DNA of 64,000 bases, taken from Eustoma russellianum. Taxonomy: Eukaryota > Streptophyta > Magnoliopsida > Gentianales > Gentianaceae. The translations under genes and the position numbers were made by a program. Shown here in pieces: positions 34,555 to 46,300 of this stretch. Each line of letters opens with the position of its first letter. Within the stretch, counting starts at the first letter, position 1. Under the pieces are notes generated by a model. It ran no database searches. It was given only the letters and a program-made list of their open reading frames with translations, and had not been told where the DNA came from. Location of the stretch: the NCBI GenBank assembly GCA_036186865.1, contig AP025049.1:32451635-32515634 (forward strand), in the 5' to 3' direction.

Positions 34555-37276
34555 TGTTATAACCCGGAATTTTCGAACTAATTTTTATGCGTTAATTTAA
34601 AAATTAGGTAGCTGTCGGGTGCAACGACCCTTTCAAAAAAATTAAATTAACTATAGCGTATCGAGCACGTCAAATTAATGGTATAATTATGTGAAGTTGT
34701 TATATATGTAGAGGGAAAGAAAAGAAATGAGGAAAAATAATTATAACACTATATAAGAAATAATAATAATAATAAGACAATTAAATAAAAGAAAAAAGAA
34801 ATAATAAATAAATAAGATATATCAAATCTACAAAAAAAAAAAAGAAAAAGGTGTCGTGGGATAAAAAAAGGTTTAAAATAAAGAAATAATGATAAACAAA
34901 TGAACAAATGGAAAATAACAAGGAATTAAAAGAAAAAAATAGTTATAGAGTGGGTGGGTGAAGTGCATGCCGAGAATAGGGGATAAGGGTGAGGGTTGAT
35001 GGTTAAGTTGTTGGGATTTAGTTTAAAATAATAATAAAAAAAGAGAATAGAAAAAAAAGATAATTAATACTTAAAACTACCTAATCTAGTCCCTAAATCC
35101 CTCCCTAATTACCGCCCCACGCATGAGGCAATTAAAAACCCCTCACCAATCCATTCGCTGGGATCGAAAGCAAAAGAAACAAAAATAAATAAATTGTGAA
35201 CGCAGGAAAGGGAGAAGAACACTGGCGGTAGGGGAAAGAGGGAGGAGAGGAAAAGAGAAGAAGAAGAAAATTGTCCCCAACCCGATAAAGCGTATAGTTG
35301 TCTGGGATCGAGGTAGGTTCCCTTTTCCCCCTCCAATTGGTACAAATTCAAGCATGTTTTGGTGATATATTACGTGTTTTGTTGTTTTTAATTATTGAAA
35401 TCTATACTATGTTGCTTAATCTGTGAAAAGCATGAGTTTTTGATTACTGTGGAATGTATTTGATTTCTGTATTTCTGTTGAATGCGTGTGATTTGTGTGG
35501 TTTTGCGTGTATTAGATTTTTGATTTTAGGAAAAAATTTGATAATCAAAATAGTAAAACATTTTGATTTTAGGGAAAAATTTGATAATTAAAATAGTATA
35601 AAATTTGTTTTGAGCCTGTGGAATGCGCAGAAGGCTATGTGGAGTGCTCTGCGTCTATGTAATTTGATGTTAGGGATGAATTTGATATCAAACGAATTTC
35701 TAGGGTTTATTTTATTCATGTTATTTAATTGATTGAAAAAATAGTATTAAATATAGGAAAAATATAAGTAAATATCAGAAAATTATAAATAAATTCCAAA
35801 AATTATAAAATACTGAAATTAAATGATCTTCATCAAATTTCTGTGTAGCGGGCCGATTGTGCGCAGGTCTGACTCATTTACTTAATATATATAATATAAA
35901 ATAAAATACAATAATCTACTGAGCCGACCGCGGGTCGGGCCGAATGGCCAACGGACCGGGCCCCAGTTGGCTGGCTCAATTAAACGGAAAAAAATATAAA
36001 AAATAATATAATTCTGAATTTCTGGAAATTCTATAAACGTTATTTAATTAATTTTAAATAGTAATAATTATAGGGGAAATATAAATAAAATCGGAAAATT
36101 ATATGTAAATTCCAGAAATTATAAAATGCTGAGATTAAATTATTTTTACTAAAGTTCATTAATTGTGATAATTCATTTAAATTGGATAATTGGGTAATAA
36201 ATAGAAACAAATTAGGAAAAATGAGAAAAAATATAGAAAATGCACAATAAATGTATACAAGCCATGGAAAAAATAGGTTTAACGTCAAACAACATTAAAT
36301 CATTACTCGGATAATAAATGAACCTAGATTTGAGTGCCGGAGGATGGTGAGGATGGGCCAGGGGCCTCAGACTATCTTTAAATGAACCTAGATTTGAGTG
36401 CCGGAGGATGGTGAGGATGGGCCAGGGGCCTCAGGCGATTGTGTTTTTGCATTCATGGCACGTGCATTGCATTGATGGCGGGTCATGACGTACGGGTCAC
36501 GAACGCTCAGGATGGTGTACGGTGGCGGGGCCATGACTCTCAGGATGGTGTGCGGTGGCGCAGCCACGCACACTCAGTATGGTGACTGTGGGGTGTACGA
36601 CCTGCAGCCACTCAGTAGGACCCGGGTTCATGCATTGCACGGTGGAGATATCGGCATTTTGTGTGATATGACTTTGTTGCGTGTGACATACATAGTAGGA
36701 CATGCATCACGATGTTGCACATTCTTTATCTGGAGTGAATTACTTTCCGCAGTCTTTCATATGCTTATGTGATATCATGTTTATGTGTTATGTGTTATAT
36801 CATTTTAGTATGCTAGTCTTGTACGAGTTAGAGGCAGGTGCCTAATGAGTGATTTCCCGTCACTCACCCCTACTCCCCCCCCACCAGGTGAGAACGAAGA
36901 AGCTCACGACTAAATCTTTGCTGAGGACGGGGCTGACACATTAGTATAGGCAGACTGATGGTCGCACCTAGAATACGAAGAGACCTTGCGACTGTCTGTT
37001 GTTATTTTATTGGGAAATCATCGGACACTACCCTGTTTAGATTGATAGCAGTTAGAGGTTGGCGCAGCGACTTTATTGTCATTATTGATTTAGTATTTTA
37101 TTGATTTTTTTTATTTATTCGGGTAATTTAATGTTATGGTAATTTGTTTCCACGAGGAAAAAATTTCTACGTCTTTTCGGACATGTTAGAAATTGATTAG
37201 ACGCTTTGTATTCTCCTTAGTGAGATACTGCGAGCGCACTGTTCCCGATGCTAGGGTTCGGGAGCGGGGCGCTACA
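34555..37276 (+). repeat. 5' LTR of G1
   Basis: TGTTATAACCCGGAATTTTC to GGGGCGCTACA. It contains a duplicated GAGTGCCGGAGGATGGTGAG block (36335 and 36396), a GC-rich minisatellite (36480-36600) and, near 36888, a CAGGTGAG splice-donor-like site. Upstream is A-rich, with a purine-rich block at 35190-35280 before a pyrimidine-rich stretch. Confidence 0.92.
36478..36605. repeat. Minisatellite in G1 5' LTR
   Basis: Three degenerate units of about 45 bp around CTCAGGATGGTGTACGGTGGCGGGGCC. The same units occur in G1's other LTR (51715-51820) and in both G2 LTRs (reverse strand, 40640-40770 and 46940-47075). Confidence 0.75.
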
Positions 37277-37278
37277 GG

Positions 37279-37291
37279 TGGTGTCAGAGCC
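37279..37291 (+). other. Primer-binding site of G1
   Basis: TGGTGTCAGAGCC two bases after the 5' LTR: the tRNA-iMet site TGGTATCAGAGCC with one change. Confidence 0.85.
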
Positions 37292-38160
37292 AGGTTTCAG
37301 ATCCGCCTCGGGAATGCAGGATTAACTAGATCACTTAGACATAAGCTATGATCTCTTCCTAGAAATAACTAATATACCCCTAATAAATGAAGTAGACCTA
37401 AGTTATGATCGGGTTACGGAAGGTGTGTGCCGTTGGTGAGCTTTCTTTATTTCATTACCGTTGTACCCCAGAACTATCACGTGAGCACCCTAAATGCTCA
37501 AATCCCTCTATTACTCTCGTTAATCCAGATTCTCGTCGAGGTTCAGGCAAAATCCAAGAAAAGGCCGCCGCATCGTTAAAAAAAATTAATTAAAAATTAT
37601 ATATATAAAAAAAAGAAAATCTGGCAAAGGAGGCAACGATGGTTATGGTGACGACCATCAGGATCAGAGTGTCATCCTCTAAGCACTGACCAACACCATG
37701 GCCACCACTTTGGCGCAACAGCAACTGTAGACTATGCAGTGCCAGTAGCAGTTGAACTAGCATCTTCCGCCGTTGGCGCCACCGAATCTGAGGTTCTACC
37801 ACATGGAAATACAGGACATCGGAATCCAATGTTTAGAAGAACCCTTCACCGGAGAGGCATAAATATGCGACATGGCCCCTAATAATCACAGGACCGCTCG
37901 TGATGGAAGTACAACCACGGAGTAGGGCATGGCATCTGCCGCCACCAAGTGCTCAATGTGGATGCCACACTAAGGTCCGTGTGGGGGGAATTATGCAAGT
38001 ATCAGTGCGACAATCGGGACGCTTTACGATAGAGGACACTGAGCAGAGGCTGACGCCACCACCACAACAGAATCAGGTACAACATAAAGGGAAGCAAGGA
38101 TCAGTGCCAGATCTACATGATGACTGACGCAGACGTCGAGGAGGCTGACGACGTCATACC
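37292..38160 (+). pseudogene. G1 leader and gag remnant
   Basis: Leader 37292-37620 shares the words GATCACTTAGACATAAGC and GTGTGCCG with the leader of G2. From about 37630 a decayed gypsy gag is readable in short pieces: ALTNTMATTLAQQQ, LPPLAPPNLRFYHMEIQDIG and EEPFTGEA. The last is a capsid motif of Del/Tekay-type gag. A proline/glutamine-rich tail follows near 38050-38120 (PPPQQNQVQHKGKQGS). There is no intact frame longer than about 75 codons. Confidence 0.7.
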
Positions 38161-38229
38161 AGAGTCAACCGCCGATGACCATGTATCAATGACTCATCAT
38201 CAGTACAGAGGATGTAATCAGTGATAAAT

Positions 38230-38500
38230 AATTAGAGTTGCGCAGCGGAAGCGTGGGTTTCTTAAGTCATGTAGGATCAGAAGAGTGAACCTCAATGGAT
38301 CCGAAGAGGGTTAAGACTATCGCTGAGTAACCCTGACCGCCCAAGGTGACTGAATAAAGAGAGTTTTCTTGGTGTGGCCAGCTGCTACATGGAATTCGTT
38401 TAAGGAATTTCGTCGATACTGGTGTCCCTCGGCAGACGGAAGCATAAGAAGGCAAGTTCAAGTGGACAGTTGATATCAACAAAGATATCAGCAAAGCTTC
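38230..38500 (+). pseudogene. G1 RT thumb/connection remnant
   Basis: With stops, the frame reads VGFLSHV, MDPKRVKTIAE and PKVTE, then GKFKWT. These are degenerate forms of the gypsy RT C-terminal motifs (FLGHVVS, DPKKVEAI, VTEIRSFLGLAGYYRRF, FEWT). The catalytic part of RT is absent: the gag tail passes into the thumb after only about 70 bp. This internal deletion was not noted from the open frames alone. Confidence 0.65.
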
Positions 38501-39468
38501 GCTGAGCCAAAAAAAAAATTAATAATAATAATAATAATAACAACAACAACAACTTAAACACAAGACCATAACACAGAATGTTGCTAAATAACTACATATA
38601 CACGCACCGATTAACACAATATACTTTAACGACATATTTCCACATATTAACCACGTATTAGAACATTAACATACAAAAATCCAGAGTACTTACGCCAAGA
38701 GATATAACATAGTACAAAAAAAGGGGGAGAGATATCATATAACCTAATGAACTGTAAATATACAACGACATAAGTCAACAATATATGTATACACACACAC
38801 GCACACATGTACATACATATACGTAAATATATACCTATATACATATACATATACAAAGAGGCCAACACAAAATATGAAGTAATAGGTAAAAGCTCACAAT
38901 ATATGTAGAATACGATAACAACGTGGGAGTAGCGAACATATAAAAGATATACAGTAAGTCAGGATTATATGTGCCAAATGAACCACAAAAAAAACACGAA
39001 CACATGCCAGATAACCAACTTAGAATTTCATAAGCGTTAAGCTGTTAATATATATTGTAGGTTACTGATCCACAGGGTAATACATAATTACAAAAAAAAC
39101 AACACCACCCAGTCTTTTACAACAATAAAGAGGCAAATAGACAAACACAATTTGTTACAACAGCAATGATATCACGTAAATAAATCAAAAAAAACATACA
39201 AATAGATACATGAAACACAAGTTACTACACGATGCTAATTATATATGCACAAGTATACACCCAACTGTTTCAATGAGCCCACAACATAACTAATACAACA
39301 GAACAGTAATAAACATCATAGTATATAACGACAACAAACAACACAATTACAAAGAATACAATAACAAACACCTTGCGCACAGGACACGGATTACCAAAAA
39401 AAACAGAGAGAGAGATAGAGAGAGAAATTTTTATTAATTGAGCACCCAAATAAATTATATATATCTAC

Positions 39469-39505
<37 letters not shown>

Positions 39506-39915
39506 AAAATTTTCTACGCAATTATGCATTTTCTTAGGCATAATATATGACGATATTTATACATCAATAAGATAAGCTAGTACGAAAAATATAGAGTATA
39601 TGTAACAAAATTATTAACAACAAACCTAAGTATAAAAGAGAGATCACGATAAACAAAGAATAAGATGAATGCGCATAGCGTGTATACTGCTTAAAACTTA
39701 ACTAACAAACAATATAAACATAATAGATGTGACAAACTGCAGGTAATGATTGCGAATTCATGAGCTACATATAATACATAAGTCATACATGCGTTTAAAA
39801 ATAAGGAAACACAACATACTATTTGTATATACCAAACATGTTTAACGACTTAACCATTAAAACGACGACACATATTAAAATTCGTGTATGTGGATATATA
39901 TATAATGGACGGAGA
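38501..39915 (+). other. AT-rich spacer of G1
   Basis: About 1.4 kb with no coding potential. It has (AAT)n/(AAC)n at 38519-38551, an imperfect (GA)n at 39403-39424 and (TA)n at 39470-39502. Positions about 39420-39900 are clearly homologous to 58750-59190, which also lies directly upstream of an integrase remnant. Confidence 0.7.
39471..39502. repeat. (TA)n microsatellite in the G1 spacer
   Basis: About 16 uninterrupted TA dinucleotides. The homologous position in 58750-59190 lacks the expansion. Confidence 0.85.
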
Positions 39916-39998
39916 TACGTTTGAGCACTGCATTTCATCCCTAGACCGATGAGCAGTCAGAGAAGACGATACAAGCATTAGAGGACATGTTGAGGGCG
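39916..39998 (+). pseudogene. G1 integrase remnant, left part
   Basis: Reads STAFHP, a stop, then TDEQSEKTIQALEDMLRA, the segment with the third catalytic residue (the E of QSE) in gypsy integrase. It is cut by G2 right after LRA. The continuation is at 49445. The catalytic aspartates upstream are not present. Confidence 0.85.
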
Positions 39999-42900
39999 TG
40001 TAGCGCCCTGCTCCCGAGCCCTAACATCGGGAACAGCGCACCCGCCGTATCTCACTAAGGAGAATACAAGGCGTCGAATCAATCTATTACATGTCAGAAA
40101 TGACGTAGAAATTTTTCTCGCGGAAACGTAAATCGTAACTTAAATTAAACTCCAATAATCGTCATTACATTACTGAATAAAAATTCTGATAATGAAAGTA
40201 ATAAATAAGTCTGTGGAATTCCCCAAAAGATAACTATGAAAAATCAGCTGTAGAGTTCCCCTCGTATCCTAGCTGCAGCTATCAACCAGCCCACTCAGCT
40301 ATGTCCGACCCGTCCTCAACAAAGATGTGCTCGTAGTTCTCATCCGGCTCACCTGGGAAGTAGGGGTGAGTGACAGAAATCACCCAGTAGATGCCCGCCT
40401 CAAACCAATACAAAACGTGCATACCGAAATGATATAGCCACATAGAACATAAATATAAGATAAAATCACATAGCACATGAATATATGATAACATGCATAA
40501 GATAAAGTAAATGCAGTAAGTAAAGCACTCCATGTAAAATGCGCAAGTACGTGATGCATGCTCAATCAACGTGTCACACGCAACAAAGTCATGTCACACA
40601 GAATGCCGACATCTATACCATGCAATGCATGAACCCGGGTCCTACTGAGTGGCTGCAGGTCGTACACCCCACAGTCACCATACTGAGTGTGTGTGGCCGC
40701 GCCAATGCACACCATCCTGAGTGTCGTGGCCCCGCCACCGTACACCATCCTGAGCGCCCGTGACCCTTACGTCACGACCCGCCATCATGCAATGCACGTG
40801 CCATGAATGCAAAAACACAATCGCCTGAGGCCCCTGGCCCATCCTCACCATCCTCCGGCACTCAATATTTGGCTTTATGAAATTTTTCTGAATACTAGAA
40901 AGTTGTTATTTATTGACACCCTTATTTTTCCTTAACTTGTATTAGTTTACTAGAATTTTCTACTAATTTCCCCTATGTTTCCCTTACTTAATTCTATTTA
41001 TTACTATTAATTTTTAATTACTTAAATTTACCAAACTTCAGAAATTAAGTGAAAATAATTTAATTTTAACCTTTTATATTTCCTTGAATTTATTTGAATT
41101 CTTATTGGTATTTAATTTTATTTTCCTGGCCTGATTCGCCACGCCCGATACATTTTTTTTGAGAGGTTAATGGGCAGTCTTCGGTCCGACCAGCTGGCCA
41201 GCCGACCCGGTCCGTTGGCCGGCCTGTTCTCTGCTTTAATTTAATTATCTATTTATTTATTTAATTGGATGTTCTATCAGTGGCAACGCGCGCTGTGATT
41301 TGTTTTTCGATCCCAACCCCCATTTTCTCCAATTTCCAGTCTATAGGAACCTATTCTAAGGCCAAAACTCAACTTCTTAAAGGCTCCTAATGTAAAAGTT
41401 CCCCCTTTTCCCCATTTTTTTTAAGGATATTTTTGTTTTCGATTCAATCATCCACCAATTTCACACACACATACACGCACATAGCAACCATAAACAATAT
41501 ATCTCATGCTTTCCAACATATACAAAATTTACAACTTAAACAAATAAAAACAACGAAACAAAATTTACAACTTAAACAAGTAAAACAACGAAACACATTA
41601 GTATACCATCAAAGCATGCATGAATCATACCCGTTTGAGGGGGAAGAGGCACCTACCTTTTTGACGAATTAACTTCCTACGCAAAATATCTTCTTCCCAA
41701 CATTGCTGACCTCTATGCTTGGTGTTGGGCAAAATCCTTCACTTCTTCCTAAAGGCCTTGGATGGTTGTTTTGAAAAAGGACAAAAAAACTTTAACTTCC
41801 ACACTTAATCCAGGAAGTTGACAAGTACAACTTTAAACACCTTTTCATTTACTGTTATACTTTTCCGTTTACCATTTCGTTTTAATTCCATTTTACCTCC
41901 TACGTATAAGCATAGCCACGTATATGTCCGCAACATTTGGCCATAGCACATTCAAATCCATCGAATACACTTTCAAATCACATAACTTCGACGACATGGA
42001 ATAACACATATATCACACAATTAACACTTCCATATACATATAGATATATTCATACGCGACATATATGAATGTAGTTGCATCTTGTGTAATTTCAAATTGA
42101 TTTATATTTTTAAAAAGTGTACGGCCAGTGGCCGAAATTTCATTTTTGCAAATATATATATTATCGGCCTTGTCAAATGTTGCACATAAACATATAAATA
42201 TCTTAAACCAATTTTTCGCCCAACTAAGCCCACCTAAAATATCTATCATTTCTTCAACTATACTTTCTGGTTATCCCCCAAATGCGCAGCACCCGTTTGC
42301 ATATTCACCCACATGCACCTATTTTATTTAACAAAATACTATTCTAAAGGAAAACACAAAAGACAAACAAAACTTTTCTTTTTCTTTTGGCTAAATCTCA
42401 TCACCCGTGACCTTGGCCTTCCCCAATACATTCAACCCCCTTTCCTTTTGTTTTACAGATACTGAAAGTTCACAACTTTTGCGTGAAACACATTTCGCCA
42501 TGAAACAATGTATACATGCAACTCCTTTATAAAGCCATAAGATTTGTAAAAATATAGCAAATATAGGGAAATTACTTACATGTCTCAATATACTATGCCG
42601 TACAATTAAATTAGACTTGATGTTTGAAGCAAGATTTCTCTTTTCTTTCCCAAAGTGCTCTCGGTTGGAAAGGGGCAAGACTGCAGCACTTTTCTTTCCT
42701 TGGTTTGCTGCTGGCGAAAGATTGCAACACCACCAAAATATTTGATGTGGTTGCCATACGTGGTTGGATGGAACAACAAAAAGAGAAAACGACTTGAGTA
42801 TTTATTTATTTTTCTTTCCTTTGCTGATGTTCGCGTCATAATGCAACAAACCAATCAACATATTTGATGTTGTTGACAGGGATGATGGGCGCTGGAGATG

Positions 42901-43153
42901 AAAGGGGTGCAGCCATTTGCATTTTTTTCTTTTAGCCAAGGGTGGGCGGCAGGTATTCTGGGCAAAGGGTTAGGGTGGTTTGTTAATTAAATATGGATAG
43001 GTAATTTAGGTTTTGGCATATTCCTTAATTGATTAGGATTGAGATTTCCGAAATCATATCTAATCAATAATTATCTTCTTTTTCAATTACTTGAATTTAG
43101 GATAATGACCATATTTTTATCTTCCTTTTTTTTCAAAACAAGCGGACATAACA
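39999..43153 (-). repeat. 3' LTR of G2
   Basis: TGTAGCGCCCTGCTCCCGAG to GCGGACATAACA. It matches 46301-49439 with roughly twenty scattered differences and one larger indel at about 41168-41225. It contains the conserved splice-donor-like block (about 40350), a minisatellite, a CGGTCCGACC block and (CA) repeats. Confidence 0.93.
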
Positions 43154-43168
43154 CTCCTTCCCTCTTAC
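43154..43168 (-). other. Polypurine tract of G2
   Basis: Minus strand GTAAGAGGGAAGGAG immediately before the 3' LTR. Just upstream (minus) is TTTCGAGGACGAAACTT, a motif also present before G1's 3' LTR (49751-49768), which marks G1 and G2 as relatives. Confidence 0.85.
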
Positions 43169-45230
43169 AAAAAGTTTCGTCCTCGAAACTTGTGTATGGC
43201 GTAATCACTGACTTAGTATATTTCTAATTGATCCATTTACCTAGATAATGGTTGTAATGATCATACTAAATATCCATTATGTATTCCGATACGTTAACCA
43301 TTTCACTTCTTATCTTTGGCTAAGGCCTCGCAATTATTCCTTGCATACCTATAAGGTAATTTCTAAATCCATTATTCTTCGCTTATTTAAGATCGTAACC
43401 TATCTTATTAAAATTCCAAGGTCAAACTTAGGGGTATCGTCATCATACCAAAGGTTCCATATTCCAGTCATCGGTTTATATTGTACTTATGAACTTCTAC
43501 TTACACCACTTGACGTGTATCATCCAATTTATTGCACTCTACGATTTCGAATTCTTAACTCTTCATATATGATTCATCTCCTAGTTCATGATCGTCCAAA
43601 ATATCCATCAAATCTTCCAATGTACTAATCATTTCACTTCGTAAATACCGAATCAAGTCCTTAAATTCAATTCTTATACTTACAACCTAGTTTTATAATC
43701 ATGTTCTTACTTTTCTGAGATATCATCAACAACCTAATATACGAAGTATGTGTATGGACACATCTTTATTTAAAAGACAAGTGGCTTAAGTAGCTATAAT
43801 TTAGAATATAGCTCTAACTGTTTAAAATATTATACCTTCTTTTGTAAACATAAAACTCAAAGTATTTGTTTTCGCAATGCGACGTCTTAAATGACTATTT
43901 ATAAAACAATCATATAACTTGTTTGTAAAAGTATCACAATTAAAAACACTTCAAAACAATTGAGACACAACAATTATAAAACTTCTTTTTACAAGACGAC
44001 TTGAATGCGTTGTCTTTTTCTTTTCAACGAAATATATATTTTGAAAGCTATGTTTTGTTTCACAAAATACACCAATTGAAAACTCAACAAGTGTAAAGTT
44101 TCGTAAAACAATTGGGGTACAATCCTTTCTTTTCTAGAAAAAAAATATTTAATGGGTAAAATACTTGCAATATTGATAGTTGACAAATAAAATTATTTTG
44201 GCAAAATCAATGTCTAAATAAAAATTGGGAAATAATATAAGAACTATATAAACATATTGTTGTTTGGAAACATCATTAAAATATAACAGTTTTTTCAGGG
44301 TAGTCGAAATTCCATTAAGTTGCTATATGAATTCGAAAAGGAATATAGCCTTGTAAAGTAGCATACTGAACAAAATGAATTTAGTCAAAATATTTAGAAG
44401 CAAACTCTTTGAATACCTTTGAAATATAGAATATATCTTGAGGTACGTGCTTATAAGAAAACGTTTAACTACTTGAAAAATAATAGTCTAATACTTCGTA
44501 TAATTTTCTAAGTCACCCTTAAAGTCAATTGAAAAATCCACCTATGTACCGTTTCTTACAAATCTTTAACTTAAGTTGTTCAATCTTAGCATGACACACT
44601 AAATATTGATCGGCTTAGAGTATTCTAATTCACCATGCTTCTGCGCGCCACACTGATCTACTGTACTTCTTCGCTTGGTTATTTCAACCTCTAATTCTAA
44701 TTTAGTTATATTTCACTTGAAAAACAACTACTACTTGTTCATACTTACTCTGTTTCAGTTCAAGCCTACTCGATGCATCAGTACTTATGTACTCCTATGA
44801 ATCAACACGTAACTCAAATTCGCAATAATTTGTCATTCCACTGCATTTATTTTAGTAGTGCTCGCTTATCACTATCAATCCATATCCCTAATAAGACTAA
44901 TATCTTCGGCTTATGTGATACTATAAAATTCAACATCTTAATCATGATTATAAACCCCTTTGTACGATATTCTTTGCTGACTCTGCTGATCATAACGCTA
45001 ATAAATCCTTTCTTAGTCATTATTATTTTACTACAATTCATCGTTTAAGAACTTCAACTCCAACTTAGATATAGTCACGCTCTGACACAACTGTCAAATG
45101 TAGGGGCATGAACTCGTTTCGTTATCATAATGGTAACGGGTTTGCTGGGGTAGAATCTAAGGGATTACGCAAAAGATTAAAATCAACACTTCAGTAAGGC
45201 AATAATTCAGAGTCGTATGGAGTGCCCTAG
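43169..45230 (-). other. Non-coding internal region of G2
   Basis: AT-rich, with no recognisable retroviral domain on either strand. Open frames here are short (up to about 126 codons) and low-complexity. The TTTCGAGGACGAAAC motif at 43172-43190 is the only feature shared with other elements. Confidence 0.7.
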
Positions 45231-45234
45231 GTAT

Positions 45235-45735
45235 ACGTGGCATATCCCTTATCCAATCATCGCTTAGGTCTAACGTCGTCACTTATTTCTAGAATCGATA
45301 CTTGGTATCATCATTCTTACGTCTAAAATCATTGCTTATTGCTAAGTTTAATGCTTAGAATATAATCACAGCTTATAACTAAGATCAGTGCTTATGTTTA
45401 GATCATCACCTGAAGTTCAGATCACAGCTTATGTCTAAGATCACTCTTATTTCCAAATCATACATAGCATATAATATGCGTTTATGACTAAAATCAATGC
45501 TTAAGTCGAAGATCAACTCTTAATCAAGATCATCGCTTATGTCTAAAATCGTGACTTACGGGCAGGATCATCACTTAGAATCTAAGGTCACGTTTTAATT
45601 CCAATCATATGCCCAATATATAATCATTGCTTACGACTAAAAATCGATACTTATTTAAGGGTAAAATCGTAACTTACTTTCTAAGATCATAGTCTAAATC
45701 TATGCTTCCGATGTGGATCTAGAGCCATGCTTTGA
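45235..45735. repeat. Degenerate short tandem repeats in G2
   Basis: Some twenty degenerate units of about 20-22 bp with consensus close to ATCATCGCTTATGTCTAAG (plus strand). The unit resembles the sequence just after the primer site of both G2 (46140-46255) and G1 (37325-37355, reverse orientation relative to G2's strand). At the right edge (45690-45735) the array is joined to a second, diverged copy of the leader start (GGATCTAGAGCC, CTTCCGATGTGG). Confidence 0.75.
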
Positions 45736-45779
45736 AAGATCACACTGTCGAACACGTAGTACTTCTTAAACTCATTTCA

Positions 45780-46024
45780 AAATTAGATCCAAGTGATCGG
45801 CGGTGTTAGTTGTGCTACGTCATCACTCCTCCGCATCTCCTTGTCGAAGAATCTCAGGTCCGAGTCCGATGGTTGTGGAGGCGATGCATGCTAGTTCAGC
45901 ATATGGTGCTACTGTGCTAAGGTGTTGGTCATAGTGACTACGATATCTTCAAGTGCTTGGGGATGATCCTCTGATTCTGGTGGTTCTCACCACCATTTCC
46001 AGCTGGCTCACGTCGTGGAGGCAT
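45780..46024 (-). pseudogene. G2 gag start remnant
   Basis: From an ATG at 46024 (minus) the reading MPPRREPAGNGGENHQNQ is the usual start of Del/Tekay gag. It then breaks up within about 25 codons, and a frame with TMTNTLAQ-type residues follows. The rest of gag is absent. Confidence 0.65.
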
Positions 46025-46285
46025 TTCTGTAGTTCCAGTTCATGAAAAGAAATCAAATTAGTCAATAGCGAGTTAAAAGGGTTAGACATGTGGTAAAACG
46101 ATAACTGGACAAAGAAAGCTCACCATCGGCACACGCCTCCCATAACCCGATCATAGCTTAAGTCTAAAATCATCTTTTAAGTCTTCTTTGTTTATTAGGG
46201 GTAAAATCGAAATTTTACAAAAGATCGTAACTTGTGTCTAAGTGATCTAATTAATCCTGCGTTTCCGAGGCGGATCTGAAGCCTC
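46025..46285 (-). other. G2 leader
   Basis: Between the primer site and the gag start. It shares GATCACTTAGACA, TTTTACCCCTAATAAA and GGCGTGTGCCG words with the G1 leader and has two or three units of the GCTTATGTCTAAGATC repeat. Confidence 0.65.
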
Positions 46286-46298
46286 GGCTCTGATACCA
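46286..46298 (-). other. Primer-binding site of G2
   Basis: Minus strand TGGTATCAGAGCC, a perfect tRNA-iMet primer site, two bases inside the 5' LTR. It fixes the element's direction. Confidence 0.95.
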
Positions 46299-46300
46299 CC

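Noticed and set aside
40282..40569. 95-codon frame in G2 LTR (also 46584-46871 and 57018-57227) as a real gene
   Set aside because: It is repeated only because the LTR is. Only its last third is similar between families, and the start is not conserved. I report the conserved block as a possible splice signal instead.
43248..43628. 126-codon frame in the G2 interior as a protein gene
   Set aside because: No recognisable motif, AT-rich composition, surrounded by non-coding G2 sequence. Chance length is plausible.
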